Part shown: positions 45,990-55,002 of the stretch, in pieces
How the letters are laid out: every line of letters begins with the position of its first letter
How positions within the stretch are numbered: the stretch's first letter is position 1
Assembly (NCBI GenBank): GCA_965140355.1
Contig: OZ223192.1
Location: 376,556-440,555, forward strand
DNA from: Acetobacterium sp965140355
GTDB taxonomy: Bacteria; Bacillota; Clostridia; Eubacteriales; Eubacteriaceae
Direction: 5' to 3'
DNA: 64,000 nt
Notes under the pieces: generated by a model
What the model was told of the DNA's origin: nothing
The model's database searches: none
The model's input: the letters and a program-made list of their open reading frames with translations, nothing else
Position numbers and translations under genes: made by a program

Positions 45990-46712
45990 ATGACATCAAT
46001 AAAAACACTATTGGAAAATAAGCAAAGAGCATTAATGGCGAAACTGGAAGCTGATTTAAGTCATCCGACAACAAAAGGAGATGCCTGTGAAGCAGCATGG
46101 ATCGAATTTTTTAGAAGTTTTTTACCAAGTAAATATTTGATTGATAAAGGATTTATTTTTGATTCTAAAGGAAATATGAGTGAACAGATTGATGTTATCA
46201 TCTATGATGCATTATATACACCTTTAATTTTCGAGACGAACGCAGGAGAGAAATTTATAACGGCAGAGAGTGTGTATGCAATCTTTGAAGTCAAACAGGA
46301 AATTAATAAAAGTAATTTGGAATATGCGAATAAAAAAGTCATGTCAGTAAGAAATTTGTATCGCAGTTCACGTGAGATGATTGTCGCTGGAAATGCAGTT
46401 AAAGCACGGCAATTAACAAAAATTATTGGGGGGATTTTATCGACGAATGCAATTTCGGCAGAATCCTTAAAAAGTCATCTAGATAATTATCCTGCAATTG
46501 ATTTAGGCTGTGCAATTAATCAGTTTTCATTCATAGCCATTAGGGATGAAAATGAAAAAGTTATCGACTTCGGCCAATCTAATAAGGATGAAGTGATCCT
46601 GTCTTTTTTCTATTTGATATTGGATGAACTCTACAAGCTTGGAACCAGTCCAGCGGTAGATATTAGGAAGTATGCTGATTTTTCATTACAAGGGCTTAAG
46701 CTTATGAGATAA
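45990..46712 (+). CDS. DUF6602-type PD-(D/E)XK nuclease-like protein
   Basis: 240 residues. The pattern matches a restriction-endonuclease-like fold: KGDACEAAWIEFFRSFLP (about 31-48) with Glu36, SEQIDVIIYD (about 66-75) with Asp70, and VYAIFEVKQEI (about 96-106) with the ExK pair. I recognise it as the DUF6602 family, proteins of unknown function often near defence genes. It starts 170 bp after cas6 behind AGAAAGG and ends before the CRISPR leader. It could be an ancillary nuclease of the type III system or an independent defence gene. Confidence 0.7.
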   Translation: MTSIKTLLENKQRALMAKLEADLSHPTTKGDACEAAWIEFFRSFLPSKYLIDKGFIFDSKGNMSEQIDVIIYDALYTPLIFETNAGEKFITAESVYAIFEVKQEINKSNLEYANKKVMSVRNLYRSSREMIVAGNAVKARQLTKIIGGILSTNAISAESLKSHLDNYPAIDLGCAINQFSFIAIRDENEKVIDFGQSNKDEVILSFFYLILDELYKLGTSPAVDIRKYADFSLQGLKLMR

Positions 46713-46847
46713 TTGATTGCTTGAGACATACTTTTGCATGCCATTCTTGACGGTTTTGTGAACGAGTGGTTGAAAAAAATAATACGTTTCAGTTGAATGC
46801 TAAACTAGTTATTTATTTATCGCACAGTCAAACTGACACAATATAAA

Positions 46848-46956
46848 TTAGAACGATTCTAACATATAAAAATACGGAGGTGAAGACCCATTAAGACAAT
46901 CGCTCATTTTTTAGCCCCTTCAAAGTCCCTGTTTATGCGGGTTTCAAAAGGGTGCT
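46848..46956 (+). promoter_or_regulatory. CRISPR leader, type 1, first copy
   Basis: Begins with the palindrome TTAGAACGATTCTAA, continues GGAGGTGAAGACCC, CAATCGCTCATTTTTTAG and the hairpin arms CCCCTTCAAAG and GGGTTTCAAAAGGG, and ends directly at the first repeat. A nearly identical 109-bp block precedes the second array at 49432-49540, which identifies it as the conserved leader. Confidence 0.8.
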
Positions 46957-47136
46957 GTGACAAAGAATCCTCCCGTTAAAAGGGATTGAAACAGATCTTG
47001 TCAACCCTTCTTTCTCCATGACGTCCTTGTGACAAAGAGTCCTCCCGTTAAAAGGGATTGAAACTACTCTTCAGCTCTTGTTCTATGCCATATGGAATAT
47101 TTATGGCGTGACAAAGAGTCCTCCTGTTAAAAGGGA
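46957..47136 (+). CRISPR. Mini CRISPR array 1 (two full repeats and one truncated), upstream of the RT gene
   Basis: 36-bp repeats start GTGACAAAGAG, contain CCCGTTAAAAGGG, and end ATTGAAAC, the canonical type III crRNA 5' tag. Full repeats lie at 46957-46992 and 47029-47064; the third, 47108-47136, loses its last 7 bases. Spacers are 36 and 43 bp. The first repeat has AATCC instead of AGTCC. The RT ribosome site begins 13 bp after the truncated repeat. Confidence 0.95.
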
Positions 47137-47163
47137 GCAATTATTTTTAGGAGGTGGCAGGCG

Positions 47164-48489
47164 ATGATCAGTTTGGAACAGTTGGCTAACTACAGTGCTT
47201 TGGATGGGGCATTTTCGGTCGTAATGAAGAAAAGCAAGATGGCCGGTGTGGATGGTATTACACCCTTGCAGTTTGTCGAAAACCGGAAACGCAATCTGCA
47301 GGAAATTTCATGGGCGATCAAAGCCGGGGTTTTTCACCCTGACCCCGTTTTGCAGTTCGAACTTCAGAGAAACAACAAGTCCCGAGAAGTCGGAATTCTG
47401 ACCTGTAAAGACCGGATTGTTGCCAGAACTCTGCATAAAGCCTTGGCGAAGGTGATTGAACCCTTTCTGGATGAGACCTGCTACGCTTTTCGCACTGATC
47501 GTTCAGCATTACTGGCAGTTAAACAAGTGGAAAATATGATTCATGAAGGGTATCATTATGTTGCCAAAGTCGATGTAGGTGATTTTTTCGGCAGTATTAA
47601 TCGGGAATTATTATTATATCGAATTGAACCCATCATCGAAAACGAAGAAGTCATGGTAATTATTAAAGACTTAATTGCAGCTCCGGTGATGGTGAATAAC
47701 CATCTGTCAGAGGAAACAGGTTTATCATTGGGAAGTCCGATTTCACCGGTTTTATCGAACTATTACCTTTGTGGCATTGATGCTTATTTTGGTAAATATG
47801 AAGGGATCACTTATTTGCGTTATGTCGATGATATGATTCTTTTAAGCCAGGATGAAAAGACGCTTTCCCAAGCCTACCATCAGTTACAGGGGTTGTTGGC
47901 AGATGTTTTTTTAGCATTGAATCCTGATAAAACTCAATTTACCACGGTTGAAAGAGGATTTGATTATCTGGGGTTTCGATTTGATGGCCATGGCATCACA
48001 GCAACCGATGACGCTGAACAGGCGCTTGCTGAAATGCTTGAAGAGGTGTGGGAAACGACTCGTTATCAACCAAAAGAAGAACGAATGCTGCAACTCAGAC
48101 AAAAAATGAACGGCTGGAACGCTTACTATCAGGGACGTTTGGCAGGCGATTTGCTAGGTGTGCTTGTATCCATTGAGGGTGAAGCCTTTGAAGATGAGGA
48201 AATCTGGGAATATCGTCAATCGTTGGTCAATGACGATCTTGAAAAAATACAGTATCTGGTAGCAGCTTGGCAAAAAAAGGGCAAATTGGATTATGCATTA
48301 AATGAATTTGCACTGTTCTTAAAATTGCCAATCCATAATCTGGATTTTGAAACAAATCGCTTGCTTGTGAATTTATACAGCGAGTACTGTGAGACATTTG
48401 AGTCTTCAGTGATGGCAAAAATCATCGAACTATATACACAACAGGAGTGTTATGCAATTGCCGAGAATTATCGAAGAAACCCAATTTGA
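47164..48489 (+). CDS. Reverse transcriptase embedded between CRISPR arrays
   Basis: 441 residues from ATG 47164 behind AGGAGGTGG. The RT motifs run in order: KMAGVDGIT (25-33), REVGILTCKDRIVARTLHKAL (74-94), YVAKVDVGDFFGSI (132-145), GLSLGSPISPVLSNYYL (186-202), YLRYVDDMILL (217-227) with catalytic Asp222 and Asp223, LNPDKTQF, and FDYLGFRF. It resembles group II intron-like and CRISPR-associated RTs. No maturase HNH or Cas1 domain is present. The C-terminal 110 residues after GWNAYYQGRL are unassigned. It may copy RNA into DNA for spacer acquisition, though Cas1 and Cas2 are missing here. The next gene overlaps by 38 bp. Confidence 0.9.
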   Translation: MISLEQLANYSALDGAFSVVMKKSKMAGVDGITPLQFVENRKRNLQEISWAIKAGVFHPDPVLQFELQRNNKSREVGILTCKDRIVARTLHKALAKVIEPFLDETCYAFRTDRSALLAVKQVENMIHEGYHYVAKVDVGDFFGSINRELLLYRIEPIIENEEVMVIIKDLIAAPVMVNNHLSEETGLSLGSPISPVLSNYYLCGIDAYFGKYEGITYLRYVDDMILLSQDEKTLSQAYHQLQGLLADVFLALNPDKTQFTTVERGFDYLGFRFDGHGITATDDAEQALAEMLEEVWETTRYQPKEERMLQLRQKMNGWNAYYQGRLAGDLLGVLVSIEGEAFEDEEIWEYRQSLVNDDLEKIQYLVAAWQKKGKLDYALNEFALFLKLPIHNLDFETNRLLVNLYSEYCETFESSVMAKIIELYTQQECYAIAENYRRNPI

Positions 48490-49150
48490 CGATGACTATG
48501 AACGGCTCTTACCTTTATCAAATAATGTGGAGCAGATTATCAGTGCCTGTGCAATCATGCGACGCTTGGCGTTGAAAGCGCTGGACACCCGATTTCTCAA
48601 TCATTTTGAGCGTTTATCACTTTTGTATGTTTTTGGACACCTTGGTGATGAAGGAAAACAGTTTTTGCATCGTATTATGGCATACACCATGGATTATAAT
48701 AAAAAAACGACTGAGTATTTTATTGGGAAACGCCCGGATTTACCGGTTGGTTGTGTCAAACTGAAAGAAGAGTTAAGTTTTTTAGGATCCGCTGATTGTC
48801 ATTGTCGGTTCAAGGTACCCAAAGGATGTTACTATTCGCCAGTGCTGCATGCAATTTCAATGGATACATTTGGTCGGGAAGATAGCAATATTACCTTGCC
48901 GGTAGCCAGTGAATCACGACGCGAAAAAGTTTTTGAATACTTCTCAGTCAATTTGCGACTGGAGGAAAAAATTCTGGAAGTAATGGAGCTAAACAGAAAA
49001 ATAAAAGTACTGGAAAACCAAAAAACATTAATTAAAGAAGAAATTCGGTCAATGCTTGAAAAAGCCGAAGGAAATACAATGACAGTGGAAACAGGAACCG
49101 CTAGAATCGACCCGGTTAGCGGTGAGGTGGAAGTGATTCTCAAGATATAA
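48452..49150 (+). CDS. RT partner with primase-like four-cysteine domain
   Basis: 232 residues; ATG 48452 has AGGAG four bases upstream and overlaps the RT end by 38 bp in another frame. The N-terminal half contains LSLLYVFGHLGDEGKQFLHRIM (about 56-76), then cysteines at 101, 116, 118 and 126 (CHCRF ... CYYSPVLHA). This combination resembles the C-terminal domain of CRISPR-associated primase-polymerases and the Fe-S or zinc part of primase large subunits. Residues about 160-205 form a coiled coil. The C-terminus ends in a small beta element. A one-base shift would fuse it to the RT, so it may derive from an RT-primase-domain fusion. Function unknown. Confidence 0.75.
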   Translation: MQLPRIIEETQFDDDYERLLPLSNNVEQIISACAIMRRLALKALDTRFLNHFERLSLLYVFGHLGDEGKQFLHRIMAYTMDYNKKTTEYFIGKRPDLPVGCVKLKEELSFLGSADCHCRFKVPKGCYYSPVLHAISMDTFGREDSNITLPVASESRREKVFEYFSVNLRLEEKILEVMELNRKIKVLENQKTLIKEEIRSMLEKAEGNTMTVETGTARIDPVSGEVEVILKI

Positions 49151-49431
49151 AAGGACATTAAACCATATCGAGATTTGACTGATCTGGCACAATATGTAAA
49201 GCACAGTTTGGGGTTAACATAGAAGCAGGTTGTTTTCCCGATCAATGAAAACTGGAATAATATTGTAATTGAAATAGATAGGGTTTCATGTTACAATTTA
49301 TTCGTCTTAAGAATATAATATGAATTTTAAAAGTTTAAGATGAGTAAAAGGTGATAAAATCGCTCATTTTGGTAAAAAAATGCATATTGTATGTAATATC
49401 GATGTAACCACAAGATATTGTGAAACGTATA

Positions 49432-49540
49432 TTAGAACGATTCTAATATATAAAAATATGGAGGTGAAGACCCATTAAGACAATCGCTCATTTTTTAGCC
49501 CCTTCAAAGCCCCTGTTTATACGGGTTTCAAAAGGGTGCT
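49432..49540 (+). promoter_or_regulatory. CRISPR leader, type 1, second copy
   Basis: Near-identical to 46848-46956, including the palindrome TTAGAACGATTCTAA at 49432-49446. It ends directly before the first repeat of array 2. The region 49151-49431 upstream has no gene but contains a further AAATCGCTCATTTT copy. Confidence 0.8.
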
Positions 49541-49863
49541 GTGACAAAGAGAACTCCCGTTAAAAGGGATTGAAACTTGCGCCAACAGTTGGCTTTTCCT
49601 CTTCCACCGTATAGCCCGTGACAAAGAGGACTCTCGTTAAAAGGGATTGAAACATATTAGCCTTGAAGGCTCCATCCCCAGTCGTGGATTTAGTGACAAA
49701 GAGAACTCCCGTTAAAAGGGATTGAAACCTAAATTTTTCCAGGAAAAAATATTTCCATAAGTTTCCGTGACAAAGAGAACTTCCGTTAAAAGGGATTGAA
49801 CGCTACAGCTACAAGAGTTGCCAACCCTCTTACAGTCCGTTATAAAGAGTCCTTCCGTTAAAT
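49541..49863 (+). CRISPR. CRISPR array 2 (four repeats plus a degenerate end)
   Basis: 36-bp repeats at 49541-49576, 49618-49653, 49693-49728 and 49767-49802, starting GTGACAAAGAG; the first three end ATTGAAAC. The fourth has a changed 3' end (ATTGAACG), and a fifth, 49839-49863, is reduced to GTTATAAAGAG and CCGTTAAA. Spacers are 41, 39, 38 and 36 bp. Decay at the right end is the normal pattern of the leader-distal side. Confidence 0.95.
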
Positions 49864-50036
49864 TTCTTAATCAACCTTCACATATTTTTTGACTTCTGAT
49901 ATTCTCCAAGTGGGCCTTAATCGGCTTTTTTTTATTGCTTAATTTTTTTTGCGAAAAACCTGAGCTTACGTCGTTATAAACATTAGACTCAATTATTAAA
50001 AGTGAAAGAAATAATAACTCAAACAAGGAGGGTTTT

Positions 50037-50933
50037 ATGGCATATAAATGCAGGAGTTGTGGGGCGAATGATGTTGAAAATCCCGGTGATCTTTGTGAAC
50101 TCTGTATGACCTGTCAGGATCCATATCTTGCCGAAATATCAAAAAACAAAAACACCGGTAAAATTAAAATCCCGGTTGCACCGTCAGCAAAAACAGCACC
50201 AGTCCGAAAAGGGAGTTCCCGGAAAATTTTGTTGGGGGGCGGGGATCAAGGCTCGGTGAAAAAACCCGAAGCAGATCAGGCAACTATACAGTCAGATGGA
50301 CCGCCACCAGTGATGATTTTAGCGCCAGGACAGGTAATTAACCCAACAGGGACAGTTGGTGGGTCAACGGTGACGCAGCAAAACAATGTCGTAGGTAATA
50401 TTCCATTGCCTTTAAGTGTTGGCATAACCAAAAATATTACCGTCGATAAACAGGAAAAATCCTTTCTCTGGAAGTGGTTCCGTGCTCTTTTTACCGGCGT
50501 GCCCTTTACCTTGGGTAATGAAGTGATACTGTTTCAAGTATTTCCGGATTTCAGCGGTTCAGCCGTTAACGCCATGGGAAATGCCTGTGATCAGGTGATT
50601 GTTTATGGCAAAATTAATGTCGGCGTCATCAGTGAAAATAATGATGTTGAGGTTTTCGGCCGAAGGGATTCCAATAACAATGTGATCGCTAAAAAAATTA
50701 GAAACAAAGGCAGTGGCACCACCATTTCTCCCAAGCATACCATCAGTACCGGGATGGTCTGGATGATCACGCTGATGTTTCTGGCGTTCGCTATTTTTCT
50801 AGGCCTGGCACTGGGCATTGAAGGGATTATCTGGGTAGTTGTGATGATTCTTTTACTGACCAATCTACCGACGGTGTTAAAGATTTTGGCTTTTATGATG
50901 GGGATCATCTTTTCATTTATGAAAAGACGATAA
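50037..50933 (+). CDS. Zinc-ribbon membrane protein of the ATPase cluster
   Basis: 298 residues. An N-terminal zinc ribbon (CRSCG at about 5-9 and CELCMTC at about 20-26), a low-complexity linker (about 45-130), a folded segment at about 135-225, and two closely spaced transmembrane helices at about 240-260 and 263-290. No known function. It starts behind AAGGAGGG and is followed after 27 bp by the ATPase gene, so the two are in one operon. It could be the membrane anchor of an ATPase complex. Confidence 0.7.
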   Translation: MAYKCRSCGANDVENPGDLCELCMTCQDPYLAEISKNKNTGKIKIPVAPSAKTAPVRKGSSRKILLGGGDQGSVKKPEADQATIQSDGPPPVMILAPGQVINPTGTVGGSTVTQQNNVVGNIPLPLSVGITKNITVDKQEKSFLWKWFRALFTGVPFTLGNEVILFQVFPDFSGSAVNAMGNACDQVIVYGKINVGVISENNDVEVFGRRDSNNNVIAKKIRNKGSGTTISPKHTISTGMVWMITLMFLAFAIFLGLALGIEGIIWVVVMILLLTNLPTVLKILAFMMGIIFSFMKRR

Positions 50934-50960
50934 ATCTTGAAAGGGGTGAGATAACATTAA

Positions 50961-53402
50961 ATGGTGATGCAATCACATGATACTGCCGCGATAAAAAATG
51001 ATGCCATTTGTCGAAAACAATTGGATCACATTCCCAATGGGAATTTTCAGGCTGATGGTTACGAAGCCTGTAATAACATGGTGTTTTTTAGAATTCGGGG
51101 AATGACGCGATTCTGGGAAAATCAGCTCAATTTTGGGGTGAGTGGTTTAATGGCTGATGTGCTAAGTAGCACTGTTCGTTATGGCATTCCGTTTGCCTTT
51201 GCCATCCGTGGCGATGAAAGGGGGATTGCTCTGTATCTGGGCACCATGAAGCTGCTCCAGGACAGCCTGATCTCGACGTGTCAGGCCTTGTATCCGGGAT
51301 TGGAGATAGAGTCCTGTCCGAACAATCCTCTTGGTCAGTGTGGCTGTCGCTGGGGTGGATTGTTTACCGGGATCCCAACCGATAAAAACAAACGGGAGGA
51401 AAAAGGTTTTCAAATCGAAAATATTTGCCGAGGAATGCAGGGCAAACAATTTGTTTACCTGATTCTGGCATCGGGTATCAGCAGTAATGCGGTCAGTTTT
51501 GGCCACGAGCGGATTCTTCAGGAAATGGAAAATGAATTTGCGTTAATGAATCAAACCGTGTCTGGCGGAGGTCAGGGGAATATTTCCATTCAAAAACAGA
51601 ATTTTGCTATCAAAAACTATTTTGAAAACTTGGAAGTGCTGGAAAAGGTTATTAAAACCGGGGTTGCCCGGGGAATGTGGCGGGTTAATGGCTACTATGC
51701 CAGTGCCGATCAGATCGTTGCCAAACAATTGGGAAACATCATTAAAGCCAGCTTCTCAGGCGAAGAATCAAAGCCGGAGCCGTTTCGGGTGATTGATTAT
51801 CACGGCATTCAGGATGTCATTCCCAACCTTTATATGATGGCGGATCTGATTGAAAATCCCCAAATTCATCCCCTGGGAGCCTGGCAGCATAAAGGGATTG
51901 CCAAAGAGATTCAACTGTTTATCTACAAGTATCAGACGATCCTTAACAGCGACCAACTGGCGGCTTTGTGCCAGTTACCTAAAACTGAGTTTCCCGATTA
52001 TTATCTGGACGAATATGTAGAGTTTGATGTCTCAAACCGAAACCAGATGAACCTTGAGAACCCCCTTGAAATCGGGGAGATCTGCACCGCTGGCCGGAAT
52101 AATAAAACCGGAATAACCAATCCTTACGCAATTGAAAAAAAAGATCTGACCCGCCATGCCCTGATCATCGGGATTACTGGGGGTGGTAAGACGAATACTG
52201 CCAAATCGTTGCTTAGTGGATTGTGGAACCCGGAAGATAAATCGCCACGAATCCCTTTTATGGTCATCGAATCGGCTAAGCGGGAATACTGGGAACTTTA
52301 CAATCACGAAGGTTTTGAAGATCTGCTGGTCTTTACCCTGGGCGATGAAGCGGCCCTAACCGCGGTGAAATATCGCATCAACCCCTTCGAAACAAATTCA
52401 CGGATCTCTTTACAGACCCATATTGATTACCTGCTGTCAACCTTTAAGGCAGCCTTTGACCTCTATCCGCCGATGCCTTATATTCTGGAAAAGGCGGTTT
52501 ATGAAGTTTATCAAGATCGGGGTTGGGACATTGTGGAGAATAAGAATCACTATGGGCTGACCGAGTACCCGACTTTGTTCGATCTTTATCATAAGATTGA
52601 TGTGGTGGTCGACAACATGGGCTACCATCAGGAGGTTCAATCCAATGTGAAGGCGGCGCTGCAGGCCAGGATCTATTCCTTGATGATTGGCGGAAAGGGA
52701 GCCATGCTCAATACCCCAAAGTCAATCCCCATTGAGACCCTGTTGTCCCGACCAGTAGTACTGGAACTGGAAGATCTCGGTGATGATGAAACGAAATCCT
52801 TTGTCACGGGAATCCTGCTGGTCCAGCTTTACGAATACCGTAAATCTCAGATGACCAAAGGCAGTAAAAATTTATCCCATGTTTTGATGGTCGAAGAGGC
52901 CCATCGGTTGCTGAAAAATGTCAGTGAGACTGGGGAGGGCGGAAATACCCGGGCAAAGTCGGTGGAGTTTTTCTGCAATATGTTGGCAGAAATCCGCACC
53001 TTTGGACAAGGTATCATGATTGCCGATCAGATTCCCACCAAGCTGGCCACCGATACCATCAAAAATACCAATCTAAAAATTGTTCACCGGACAGTAGCCC
53101 TGGAAGACCGGGAAACGATTGGCCGGGCGATGAACATGAATCCCAGTCAGATTGAATACCTGAGTTCGTTAAAACGCGGTGTAGCTGCCATTTATGCTGA
53201 GGGTGACAATCGTCCGAAGTGCGTCAGGATGCCACTATTTGAGGCCTGTTATGATCACTCCCGGAGTGACGTGATCCGATCGGTTCGCGATCAGTTGGCT
53301 GATCTTAACAAGGGTGATGATCAGCTGATCACCTACCATGGTGGTTGTGCCTTTTGTGAGCAACGGTGTCGCCATTATGAAAAAAGTGAAGTCATTTATT
53401 GA
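50961..53402 (+). CDS. HerA/VirB4-like ATPase (DUF87 type)
   Basis: 813 residues. The N-terminal 390 residues have no assigned domain. The ATPase core has Walker A IIGITGGGKTNTAKSLL (about 402-418), Walker B HVLMVEEAHRLL (about 639-650), a sensor-like region MIADQIPTKLA (about 686-696), and the NTNLKIVHRTVALEDRETIG segment (about 703-722), all as in HerA-FtsK superfamily pumps. The last 30 residues contain a Cys-rich end (CAFCEQRC). The alternative start ATG 50967 is equally possible. It is probably a hexameric DNA or protein translocase and may be a defence gene. Confidence 0.8.
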   Translation: MVMQSHDTAAIKNDAICRKQLDHIPNGNFQADGYEACNNMVFFRIRGMTRFWENQLNFGVSGLMADVLSSTVRYGIPFAFAIRGDERGIALYLGTMKLLQDSLISTCQALYPGLEIESCPNNPLGQCGCRWGGLFTGIPTDKNKREEKGFQIENICRGMQGKQFVYLILASGISSNAVSFGHERILQEMENEFALMNQTVSGGGQGNISIQKQNFAIKNYFENLEVLEKVIKTGVARGMWRVNGYYASADQIVAKQLGNIIKASFSGEESKPEPFRVIDYHGIQDVIPNLYMMADLIENPQIHPLGAWQHKGIAKEIQLFIYKYQTILNSDQLAALCQLPKTEFPDYYLDEYVEFDVSNRNQMNLENPLEIGEICTAGRNNKTGITNPYAIEKKDLTRHALIIGITGGGKTNTAKSLLSGLWNPEDKSPRIPFMVIESAKREYWELYNHEGFEDLLVFTLGDEAALTAVKYRINPFETNSRISLQTHIDYLLSTFKAAFDLYPPMPYILEKAVYEVYQDRGWDIVENKNHYGLTEYPTLFDLYHKIDVVVDNMGYHQEVQSNVKAALQARIYSLMIGGKGAMLNTPKSIPIETLLSRPVVLELEDLGDDETKSFVTGILLVQLYEYRKSQMTKGSKNLSHVLMVEEAHRLLKNVSETGEGGNTRAKSVEFFCNMLAEIRTFGQGIMIADQIPTKLATDTIKNTNLKIVHRTVALEDRETIGRAMNMNPSQIEYLSSLKRGVAAIYAEGDNRPKCVRMPLFEACYDHSRSDVIRSVRDQLADLNKGDDQLITYHGGCAFCEQRCRHYEKSEVIY

Positions 53403-53631
53403 TACTGAAATTTCAGTCAGAATGGTACTGGAAAAACTGGAAGCCCGCCAGTTTGCACCTGGGGTACTGGAAGCCCTGATGAATTCAGAATTGATGAATG
53501 TTTTAAATGTCCAAAATGTTTTTGAAAAACAATGCGCCATCGGATATGTGTTAAGCAATCATCCCCAAATGAAGATGGGTCAGCAACAAGCGGTTATGGC
53601 AGATTACCTGAATGACATGTATAAGAATTGA
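53377..53631 (+). CDS. Small protein of the ATPase cluster
   Basis: 84 residues from ATG 53377 (MKKVKSFIDTEISVRMVLE), overlapping the ATPase gene by 26 bp. All-helical, without recognisable domain: KLEARQFAPGVLEALMNSELMNVL near the middle and NDMYKN at the end. The overlap and the next gene 13 bp downstream place it inside the same operon. Function unknown. Confidence 0.6.
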   Translation: MKKVKSFIDTEISVRMVLEKLEARQFAPGVLEALMNSELMNVLNVQNVFEKQCAIGYVLSNHPQMKMGQQQAVMADYLNDMYKN

Positions 53632-53644
53632 GAGGAGAAAAATT

Positions 53645-55002
53645 ATGTCGGATCAAATTATTAGTTCAGCCAATCTAAGTTATATTGAAAACAATCTCAA
53701 CCATATTGCCCGAAGTTTGGATAACGTCCATCAAAATCTGGATGTGGTGAATTCCACCGTGACGGATGTGGATCAGAATGTGCGGGTCGTGTACGATGAA
53801 ATCGGTAAATTGGCAAATGATTTTAATGAATTTGTGTTAATCCAGGTTCGCGCCAACCGGCTTGGCGAAGCAGAACGGCAACTGGGATTGGTACGTCAGG
53901 AATTAGAAAGTAAATATGGCCATTATGCGGCTATTCGAAAGGCAACAACCGGAATACTGCAGGCCGATGATCTGGGCATCATTAAAAAAGAAACCATTAC
54001 CAATACCTCCGAAGAATTGATGTTATCGGCTCCGGGTTATTGGTTGGCCCCCTGTCTGGTAGCGTTGGCGGCTTGGATTAATGATCAGCCGGAGCTGGCG
54101 GAGCGAGCTTTAAAGAAGGCATTCGGAGAAATGATGAAAAAACATCATTGCTTTTCGCCTTGCTTTGTCGTCGGGCTGACCGGAAATCGGCGTGTTTGAA
54201 ATGGACGCAGCGTTACCTCGCCAATCAGAATGAAGAAGATCTTGATCGTAAAGCGATCATCATCCTGGATGCCTATGCCAGTGGATTGCTGGGAGCTGAT
54301 TCAGAAGGGGTCATTTCCAGACAGATAACCGAATGGCTGGACCATCTGGAAGAAAAACCTGGTTTTATTGAACAGCAGGCTGCTCAATGGTCGGATGCCA
54401 TTAATTTGCAGCGGAAGCCGATCGAAATTGATAATTATCCGTATCTGAAAAAATACAGCAAAACCTGGCCAAATTTACAAGATATTATGGAAGGAGCGGA
54501 ACTGCATCACCGGATCTTTGATTATTTTTCAAACATTTTTGAACAGGAAACCCAGACTGGAACAGTCAAAGAGCAGTTGGATGGGATTTTAACCAGTCTG
54601 GTTGCCGATTTTGATGATGAAGAATTGCCGCTTCGCAAAAAAGAACGTTTTGAGCAAATGGTGGTTGACTTTAAAGGCGATGAGCCGCGGGCTAAAAACA
54701 ATATGGCCATTGGGGTAATGGGCTTGATAATGTGCATGGCCTCGCCATTTCTCGGAATAATTGCCATGATTTCCAGGGGTGGTTTTGGCAGACACATCTG
54801 GTTGTTTTTTAATGAAAAAATTGACCATCAGAATGCGGCACAATTTGGGAAAAAAATTATAACGCTGGCCGGTGCGTTGCCAGAGGGATTAAGTATTGAG
54901 GTTTTTCCCAACGGGCGGTCATCGAAAGCAGGAATCGCAGTGCCCTTTATGAAACTGCCCTTTGGCATCAACGTGATCATGAAGAAACGAAGTTTTTTCT
55001 AT
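53645..55002 (+). pseudogene. Fourth gene of the ATPase cluster, frameshifted and truncated
   Basis: Starts at ATG 53645 behind AGAGGAG. The first frame (to 54199) begins with a coiled-coil of YIENNLNHIARSLDNVHQNLDVV type (about 15-75). At about 54128-54131 one A seems missing: the shifted frame continues as GENDEKTSLLFALLCRRADRKSACLKW and runs to about 55002, with a hydrophobic segment NNMAIGVMGLIMCMASPFLGIIAM. At 55003 the gene is cut and joined to sequence from the RT-partner gene (identical to 59947 onward), so its true end is lost. No function is known. Confidence 0.7.

Noticed and set aside
47164..48489. Group II intron containing the RT
   Set aside because: No domain V-like hairpin (AGC ... 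GUU) or intron boundary was seen after the RT; CRISPR leaders and repeats flank it on both sides instead.
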